DNA from: JAMCXS01 sp964459065
Lineage (GTDB): Bacteria > Acidobacteriota > Terriglobia > UBA7540
DNA: 12,549 nucleotides
Direction: 5' to 3'
Assembly (NCBI GenBank): GCA_964459065.1
Contig: CAYWMN010000101.1
Location: 1 to 12,549, forward strand
How positions within the stretch are numbered: position 1 is the stretch's first letter; every line of letters starts with the position of its first letter. Position numbers and translations under genes: made by a program. A model generated the notes under the pieces. That model saw only the letters and a program-made list of their open reading frames with translations, did no database searches and was not told the origin of the DNA. Below are positions 1-4,832 of this stretch, piece after piece.

Positions 1-1508
1 TAGTTGGGATTGATCTCGGGGTCCGTGGTGGCATCCTTATTGCTTTCGTAGGTCTCCAGGGGTTCCAGGATCTCAGCCACCGCGGCGTCCACCATGGCCT
101 GTTCCATGTTCGGAGCCGTGTTGTTTTCCAGAATGAACTGGACAGCGGATTTGGCCGCGATGCGTCCTTCGGCGTGGGAGCCGGAGGAGAATTTGTGACT
201 GGAGGCTCCTGAGGCGTCGCCCGCGCAGAACAAACCTTTTACGGTCGACATGTTGGCATAACCCCAGAAGTACTCGTTCTTGGTCTCGCCGGATTGCAGA
301 TCCTCAGGCCCGCTGACCCAGGCGCCCGAGGCTCCGGAATGCGATCCGATAAAGTAAGGTTCGGCAGGAGCAATCTCCGAACTCTTCTCTTCGGGCTGAG
401 TGTTGGTTCCCGCCCAGAGCAGGGCTTGGGAGATGGTCATATCCAGAAAGTCCTCCCACGCCTCCGATTCCAGCTCCTTCATCTTCTTCTTATAGGCTTT
501 GGGATCGTCCTTCAGGGTATCGGCAATCTTCTGGATGGCCTCCTCAGTCCGCATGAAGAGCGGTCCTTTGCCCTCCATGATGTCGAGCATTCCGAGGTAG
601 TTGCGGAGGTTTGCCGGGACGGGCTTTACGCGGCCGTAGGGCAGCCAGTTGTCCAGCTCGGCCCTGCGCTCCACCATGTAATTGCCGTCCATGGCGTTGG
701 TGGCGCGGGATTTGAACAGCAGGAACCAGGCTCCGACCGGTCCGTAGGCGTCTTTGAAGCGAACCGGGATAAAGCGGATTTCCTGGCAAGTCATTTCTGC
801 TCCGGCCTTCATCGTGAAATAGGCGGAAGAGCCTGAATTCCACGGTGGATACCAGGCGCGCCCCATGCCTTCGCCGGAACTGCGCGGCTTGAAGACGTGC
901 ACGGCGCCGCCCATTGCGGCCAGCGTCGCCTTGGCTTTAAAGATGTAGACTTTGTTTTCGCGGATAGAAAAACCGACCGCACCGGCACAGCGGTCGCCGT
1001 CCATCAGAGGTCCGGCAATGAACACCCGCTCAATAATTTGTCCGACGCCGTCCTGCAGCAGAGCGTTTTTCGCAGCCTCAGACACAATCACCTTGTAGGA
1101 CTCGCCGTTGATCATCAGCTGCCATCGGCCTTCGTGAACGTACTTGCCTTCAGCATCCTTCCAGATGGGAAGACCCCATTTTTCAAAAAGGTGTACGGTT
1201 GAGTCCACGTGGCGCGCAATGTTCGCCACCAGGTCTTCCCGGGTCACACCCATCAGGTCGTTTCTTACGTAGTTCACGTAGTCTTTGACGGAGTTGGTGC
1301 CATCCTTGAGTCCCACGTACTGATTGATTGCGGAAAGGCCCATCGCCACGGCGCCCGAGCGGTCCATTGCGGCCTTGTCCACGAGGGTCACCTTCAAGCC
1401 ATTCTGCTTGGCCCAATGGGCCGCTTCCACGGCGGCGCCACAGGCAGCCATTCCACCGCCCAGAATGAGCAAGTCGGTATCAACAACAACGGTCTCAAAA
1501 TTAGCCAT
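1..1508 (-). CDS. aprA: Adenylylsulfate (APS) reductase alpha subunit, partial (C-terminus beyond window)
   Basis: This is the FAD-carrying catalytic subunit of dissimilatory APS reductase, which interconverts APS and sulfite plus AMP in the cytoplasm. The frame is open from the ATG at 1508 to the left edge and gives 502 residues of a family that is usually somewhat over 600 long, so roughly the last fifth is missing. Visible landmarks are the N-terminal flavin-binding GGGMAACG (residues 17-24), the family signature RFKDAYGPVGAWFLLF (250-265) and IGSHSGASGAWVSGPE (387-402). Arg250 and His390 are the likely counterparts of the APS-binding Arg and His of the archaeal enzyme, but this is my alignment by eye. 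The start is set by AAGGAGG (1515-1521) six bases upstream, and it overlaps the aprB stop by 8 bases, implying coupled translation. No frameshift is seen. The sequence alone does not tell reductive from oxidative use. Confidence 0.96.
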   Translation of the reverse strand, partial: MANFETVVVDTDLLILGGGMAACGAAVEAAHWAKQNGLKVTLVDKAAMDRSGAVAMGLSAINQYVGLKDGTNSVKDYVNYVRNDLMGVTREDLVANIARHVDSTVHLFEKWGLPIWKDAEGKYVHEGRWQLMINGESYKVIVSEAAKNALLQDGVGQIIERVFIAGPLMDGDRCAGAVGFSIRENKVYIFKAKATLAAMGGAVHVFKPRSSGEGMGRAWYPPWNSGSSAYFTMKAGAEMTCQEIRFIPVRFKDAYGPVGAWFLLFKSRATNAMDGNYMVERRAELDNWLPYGRVKPVPANLRNYLGMLDIMEGKGPLFMRTEEAIQKIADTLKDDPKAYKKKMKELESEAWEDFLDMTISQALLWAGTNTQPEEKSSEIAPAEPYFIGSHSGASGAWVSGPEDLQSGETKNEYFWGYANMSTVKGLFCAGDASGASSHKFSSGSHAEGRIAAKSAVQFILENNTAPNMEQAMVDAAVAEILEPLETYESNKDATTDPEINPN

Positions 1509-1962
1509 GGAGCGCCTCCTTGCTGCCCAGAGTAAACACTTCCGGCAGACCGAGAGATTCAGGTTCGGTAAACAGGGCGGTGCTATCCAGGCCGTCGGCT
1601 TCGCTGCTGAAGCCACCGTCGGGAACCGCAGAACCTTCCGCTGTGGTCCGGATCGGGAATTTGAATCGCTTGAGAGTTCCATTGCGGAACTTCACGGTCC
1701 ACATAATGGAATCTGTGGAGCGCATCGGGGTCGCCGAGGCGCCTAGGGGCACGAAATCGGCGTAACTGCGAACCTCAATTGCTTGGTTGGGACAAATCTT
1801 GACGCAGTTGTAGCATTCCCAGCACATCGAAACGTCTTGGTTGTAGGCTTTCATTGTGTCTTTGTCCAAAACCATCAGGTCGTTTGGACAAATGTATTGG
1901 CACGCTGTTTTGTCCAGCGCTTTACACCCGTCACACTTATTGGGATTTACGTAGCTCGGCAT
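1501..1962 (-). CDS. aprB: Adenylylsulfate (APS) reductase beta subunit, iron-sulfur electron carrier
   Basis: This small ferredoxin-like partner of AprA passes electrons through two [4Fe-4S] clusters to the FAD. The 153-residue length matches the family. Eight cysteines lie in the expected pattern: CX2CX7CX3CP at residues 10, 13, 21 and 25, and CX2CX2CX3CP at 47, 50, 53 and 57. The longer loop after Cys13 is typical of AprB. Trp48, just after Cys47, matches the conserved Trp that lies between cluster and flavin in the known structure. Residues from about 70 onward form the C-terminal tail that in the family wraps around AprA. The start is the ATG at 1962, supported by AAGGAGG (1967-1973) four bases upstream. 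The frame runs open 98 codons further upstream, but that extension overlaps the dsrN-like gene and lies outside the family's normal N-terminus. The gene order aprB-aprA is the usual one. Confidence 0.96.
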   Translation of the reverse strand: MPSYVNPNKCDGCKALDKTACQYICPNDLMVLDKDTMKAYNQDVSMCWECYNCVKICPNQAIEVRSYADFVPLGASATPMRSTDSIMWTVKFRNGTLKRFKFPIRTTAEGSAVPDGGFSSEADGLDSTALFTEPESLGLPEVFTLGSKEALHG

Positions 1963-1966
1963 TGAG

Positions 1967-1979
1967 CCTCCTTCGGAGG
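1967..1979 (-). promoter_or_regulatory. aprB Shine-Dalgarno inside a small hairpin
   Basis: The mRNA reads CCTCCGAAGGAGG directly before aprB: a 5-bp perfect stem around a GAA loop, in which the 3' arm is the Shine-Dalgarno itself. Folding would mask the ribosome binding site. Whether a stem this short with a three-base loop matters in the cell is unknown. The aprA site (1515-1521) has the same AAGGAGG without such a partner. Confidence 0.5.
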
Positions 1980-2044
1980 TGTTGTTCCTACTCTTGACAG
2001 GACAGCCTGGCATTTGGTTGCCTGAGAAAGTTTGATTCCCACGG

Positions 2045-2066
2045 TTTCTGAAGAAATCGCAATTTC
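2045..2066. promoter_or_regulatory. Two overlapping short palindromes upstream of aprB
   Basis: In the 133-base gap between the dsrN-like gene and aprB, two small dyads overlap: TTTCT-GA-AGAAA (2045-2056) and GAAAT-CGCA-ATTTC (2053-2066). They could be an operator for an aprBA promoter, but I see no convincing -35/-10 pair in the gap and no match to the Rex or FNR/HcpR consensus that I know. Short AT-rich dyads of this kind also occur by chance. Confidence 0.2.
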
Positions 2067-2095
2067 GCACCAGGACATGTGTTTTCCTTAGAAAC

Positions 2096-3556
2096 TCAAA
2101 AGGTAGAAACAAGTCCACGTGACCCCGTCCACGCAAGACGTCCGGGTTGGTATGGACTGGGCCTGCTTCTACTCGAGAGCCTCGCCTGTGCAATAAAACC
2201 TTGTGCCCATTCCCGGGTGGCGGCGGCATGGACATGGGCGTAACTGGCCCACACATTCCCTACGAGCATTCCGTCTCGCCTGCCAAAGCAACCCGTTCCT
2301 CGATGCACTGCACAAGCTGTGGGCGGAAGCGAATCGGTTGTCACAATCTTTGAGTAGTGGAATTCGTGACCGCGGATCTTCGTCCCAAGGGGGTAGTAAG
2401 GATTAGGCGAATCGACGACAAGTTCCACATACCCATGCCCTTGCGGCTTGGCACACACTTCCACCTCGAGGGGAAGTACTCCAGCCATGGGAAACTTCGC
2501 GCCTTTCCAACGGATGGCCTGTGAAAGCAGCATAAGCCCTCCGCACTCGGCGTAGATGGGAAGCCCCCTGAGCGCGTAATGGCGAAGGGATGTGAGAAAG
2601 CCGGAATTCGAGGCGAGTGCTTGCGCATGGGTTTCCGGGAATCCTCCCCCGATATAAAGAGCATCCAGATCTTCCGGTAAGGCCGAGGTTGTGAAGGCGG
2701 ACAGGCGACAGAGTCGCGCGCCCGACTTTTCCAAGGCCTCAACATTGTCGGGGTAATAGAAGGAGAAAGCCGAGTCGTGCAGGATGGCAATCTTCAGACC
2801 ATGACCATCTTCTGTTCGCTCAGTATTTTCAAACCTGGTGGATACAGGCGGCACGGACCCTGCAAGTTCTAAAATTCTTTCCGTACTGAGGCGGCCTTCG
2901 ACCGCTGAAAGAATCTTCCTGCGAAGAACCCTAATCCCTTCATGCTCCTGCGGCGGCACCAAGCCGAGATGCCGGGCGGGGAACAGGCCACTTGAATCGG
3001 CCTTTGGCAGAGCCCCGAGCACCGGGACGCCGCAAACGGACTCCACAGACTCCCTGAGAATCGACTCGTGCCGGGCGCCGCAGACATGGTTGAGGATTAC
3101 CCCCCCAATTCGAACGTCCGGATCCAGCTTCAGGCATCCGAGCAGAAGGGCTGCAACGGTGTGAGTGACTTTGGAGGCATTCAGGATCAGGACGACAGGC
3201 GCTTGCAGCAGCTTCGCCAGTTCCGCCGTGCTGTGAGTCCCGCGGGCATCAACACCATCAAAAAGGCCGCGATTGCCCTCCACCAGATTCAGACCGTTGG
3301 GCAGAGCATGGGCGCGAAACAGTTGGAAGGTCCTTTCGGGACCCATTAAGAAGGTGTCCAGATTCCGTGCCGGGTGTTGGGAAGCCCAACTGAGCCATGC
3401 GGCGTCAATGTAATCGGGCCCCTTTTTGAAGGCCGTTGCGGAAATCCCTGCTTGGTGTGCAAGAAGCAGCAAGGCGCTTGAAACGAGAGTCTTCCCGGAA
3501 TCACCGGATAACCCGGCTACTACCACGCGCGGCGTTGTGGCCGAGATGTATTGCAT
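2096..3556 (-). CDS. dsrN: CobB/CbiA-family glutamine amidotransferase, probable DsrN (siroheme amidase)
   Basis: This is a two-domain ATP- and glutamine-dependent amidase of the cobyrinate a,c-diamide synthase family. The N-terminal ATPase half carries the P-loop GLSGDSGKT (residues 15-23), KKGPDYID (44-51) and VEGNRGLFDG (92-101). The C-terminal class I glutaminase half carries the nucleophile Cys338 in PIYAECGGLM, GHEFHYS (396-402) and the catalytic-histidine region ASYAHVH (437-443). In sulfur-metabolising bacteria this family member is DsrN, believed to amidate siroheme for dissimilatory sulfite reductase. The neighbouring aprBA favours that reading over cobalamin synthesis, for which no neighbour is present. 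ATG 3556 is the first in-frame ATG after the sigma-factor stop and gives the normal family N-terminus (486 residues), but AAAAGG lies too close to it to be a good ribosome site. The last 30 or so residues are Ser/Arg/Pro-rich and outside the domain. The family call is firm; DsrN versus CobB is inferred from context. Confidence 0.8.
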   Translation of the reverse strand: MQYISATTPRVVVAGLSGDSGKTLVSSALLLLAHQAGISATAFKKGPDYIDAAWLSWASQHPARNLDTFLMGPERTFQLFRAHALPNGLNLVEGNRGLFDGVDARGTHSTAELAKLLQAPVVLILNASKVTHTVAALLLGCLKLDPDVRIGGVILNHVCGARHESILRESVESVCGVPVLGALPKADSSGLFPARHLGLVPPQEHEGIRVLRRKILSAVEGRLSTERILELAGSVPPVSTRFENTERTEDGHGLKIAILHDSAFSFYYPDNVEALEKSGARLCRLSAFTTSALPEDLDALYIGGGFPETHAQALASNSGFLTSLRHYALRGLPIYAECGGLMLLSQAIRWKGAKFPMAGVLPLEVEVCAKPQGHGYVELVVDSPNPYYPLGTKIRGHEFHYSKIVTTDSLPPTACAVHRGTGCFGRRDGMLVGNVWASYAHVHAAATREWAQGFIAQARLSSRSRPSPYQPGRLAWTGSRGLVSTF

Positions 3557-3710
3557 TTCCTTTTCGGCATCCAGACAGCCGCGTTTCCAGGCCGGCTTGC
3601 GGCACTTGGTGCGCCAGGCTGTCCGGGATGAGAACGTCTCCTTAACGGGGACGATCTCACTCAGCGCTGGAGCAATATTGGTGAATTCCTCCTCACAACA
3701 TCTTCGGTCC
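3557..3710 (-). other. Leader between sigma-factor stop and dsrN-like start, with an unassigned Shine-Dalgarno
   Basis: This 154-base stretch stays open in the dsrN-like frame and contains a strong AGGAGGA (3687-3693) that serves no ATG or GTG. The only in-frame candidate at workable spacing is an ATT at 3676, which would add 40 residues. Otherwise it is untranslated leader. The added residues are rich in Lys, Arg and Cys and resemble no domain that I recognise. Confidence 0.4.
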
Positions 3711-4457
3711 CTATGCTGCTTCAGCCGATGGGTATAGAAATTTGGGGGACTCCCTGAATGGAACCAGCCAGGCTGCCGGATTCCCCCCTTCTTGTTTCCG
3801 CGCTTGCGCCTTTGGCTCTGAGGTTCGAGGCACGGATTCTTCGATCGCCGCAACGCCAAGGAGGTCCCGCATCTTCAGTCTGGCTTTGTGCAATTGCGAT
3901 TTCGATGTGCCAACTGAACAACCCATGAGTTCGGATATTTCAACGTGCGCGTAGCCTTCGATATCATGCAGGATCAAGACGGCTTTAAAGCCAGGAGGAA
4001 GCTGGTCCATGGCCCGTTCCAGGCTGACGCGGTCTGCCGCTTCCGACATCCGGGCGTCCACCTTTCCGAATTCCATCTTGCGGGGGCAACCCGTCATGTT
4101 GTCTGGACCAGAAGTCTCTTCCAGAGGCGTTTCCCTGCGCCAACTTGCTTTTTGAAATCTCAGCAGGGTGACGTTGATGGCGATCCGCCGCAACCACGTG
4201 CAAAAGTCCGATTCGCCTCGGAACGTATCGAGCTTCTGGAAGGTTCGGAGAAACGTCTCTTGCGTCAGATCTTCAGCCTCGTCCGGGTTACCTGTCATGC
4301 GAAGACAGAGGGCCCACACCCGCGGCCGATAGGCAAGGTAGAGGTCTTCGAATTCATCGATTGACGGACGGTTGAATTGCTGACTCGGATTTGAGGGTGC
4401 TTCCGGACAGCCAAAGGTTGCTTGTTCAATGTCGCTTTCGGATGCTGCAATCGCCAT
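3711..4457 (-). CDS. ECF-type RNA polymerase sigma factor
   Basis: This 248-residue sigma-70-family protein has only regions 2 and 4, as extracytoplasmic-function factors do. Region 2 covers about residues 36-100, with DEAEDLTQETFLRTF (59-73) for core binding and GESDFCTWLRRIAINV (81-96) for -10 recognition. A variable linker (101-145) follows, then region 4 at about 146-200 with LPPGFKAVLILHDIEGY and a helix-turn-helix ending in SKSQLHKARLKMRDLL. A 48-residue basic and Pro-rich tail follows region 4, which is longer than usual. The start is ATG 4457; its Shine-Dalgarno (AAAGG, about 11 bases away) is weak. It is first in the leftward gene set, and the next gene is the dsrN-like amidase rather than the zinc-finger anti-sigma gene often found beside such factors. 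It may be cotranscribed with dsrN and aprBA, but whether it controls them is not shown. Confidence 0.9.
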   Translation of the reverse strand: MAIAASESDIEQATFGCPEAPSNPSQQFNRPSIDEFEDLYLAYRPRVWALCLRMTGNPDEAEDLTQETFLRTFQKLDTFRGESDFCTWLRRIAINVTLLRFQKASWRRETPLEETSGPDNMTGCPRKMEFGKVDARMSEAADRVSLERAMDQLPPGFKAVLILHDIEGYAHVEISELMGCSVGTSKSQLHKARLKMRDLLGVAAIEESVPRTSEPKAQARKQEGGNPAAWLVPFRESPKFLYPSAEAA

Positions 4458-4489
4458 GGTTCGTTTGCCTTTCTGATTCCTAACGTGAA

Positions 4490-4518
4490 AGTATGCTCGG
4501 CCAGGAAGGAGCGAACAA
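4490..4518 (-). promoter_or_regulatory. Candidate sigma-70-like promoter for the sigma-factor gene
   Basis: On the minus strand TTGTTC (4513-4518) is followed 17 bases later by CATACT (4490-4495), about 32 bases ahead of the ATG at 4457. Spacing is ideal but both boxes match the consensus only in part. No clear ECF-type GGAAC/GTC pair was found, so there is no sign of autoregulation by the sigma factor. Confidence 0.3.
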
Positions 4519-4549
4519 TTCGGACTAACCCGCTCGCGCCAACGATTAA

Positions 4550-4571
4550 TACCTAGGTGGTATTACCTAGG
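4550..4571. promoter_or_regulatory. Direct repeat of TACCTAGG with embedded dyad, putative operator
   Basis: TACCTAGG occurs at 4550-4557 and again at 4564-4571, 14 bases centre to centre. Each copy contains the palindrome CCTAGG. The first copy also lies inside a dyad with arms AATACC and GGTATT (4548-4564). The block sits about 30 bases upstream of the leftward candidate promoter and about 55 bases upstream of the rightward one, a normal place for an activator. NarL-type regulators bind heptamers that begin TAC, so the response regulator at 8587-9231 is a natural candidate, but that link is inferred. Confidence 0.45.
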
Positions 4572-4626
4572 GAGCGGCGGGACGCGTCTCGCAGCCAGGG
4601 TTGAAAAAGGCCTTGACTTGAGCCAA

Positions 4627-4655
4627 TTGAATAGTCTGGTTAAAAGGGCTATAAA
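4627..4655 (+). promoter_or_regulatory. Candidate sigma-70 promoter for the histidine kinase genes
   Basis: TTGAAT (4627-4632) is separated by exactly 17 bases from TATAAA (4650-4655), in the most AT-rich stretch of this gap. Transcription would begin near 4662 and leave a leader of roughly 165 bases before the kinase start. A nearby TTGACT (4613-4618) has no -10 box at a suitable distance. Confidence 0.5.
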
Positions 4656-4745
4656 TATAAATTAGAGGACACGGAGATCAAGCTGGAATGCCGCCTGCCC
4701 GAACTTCATGCCATTTTCCTGAATACACCTGAAAAGGATCAGGAC

Positions 4746-4832
4746 ATGGGAGAGAAGGAAACCTCCGTCGGCGAATGTGAAATCGACCCGCTTCCCATTG
4801 CTGCACCTGCCCGGCGGACACGAAACCAATGA
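4746..4832 (+). CDS. Possible 28-residue leader ORF overlapping the kinase start
   Basis: ATG 4746 has AAAAGGA (4732-4738) seven bases upstream, a better ribosome site than the kinase ATG possesses. Its stop TGA (4830-4832) overlaps the kinase ATG (4829-4831) as ATGA, the classic coupling arrangement. The same frame is open back to 4644, so a longer product of about 50 residues from a CTG at 4683, preceded by GGAG, is also possible. Codon use resembles the surrounding genes. The peptide is hydrophilic, has no signal or domain that I recognise, and could be only a translational leader. Confidence 0.3.
   Translation: MGEKETSVGECEIDPLPIAAPARRTRNQ

Noticed and set aside
294..836. 180-residue plus-strand frame opposite aprA
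   Set aside because: It is antisense to well-conserved AprA sequence, with no family resemblance and no ribosome site.
1963..2256. 98-residue N-terminal extension of AprB
   Set aside because: It overlaps the dsrN-like gene, has no similarity to AprB, and the ATG at 1962 has a strong ribosome site and gives the normal family length.
3557..3859. Start of the dsrN-like gene at the ATG at 3859
   Set aside because: This would overlap the sigma-factor gene by about 150 bases and add 101 residues rich in Arg and Lys that match no domain.
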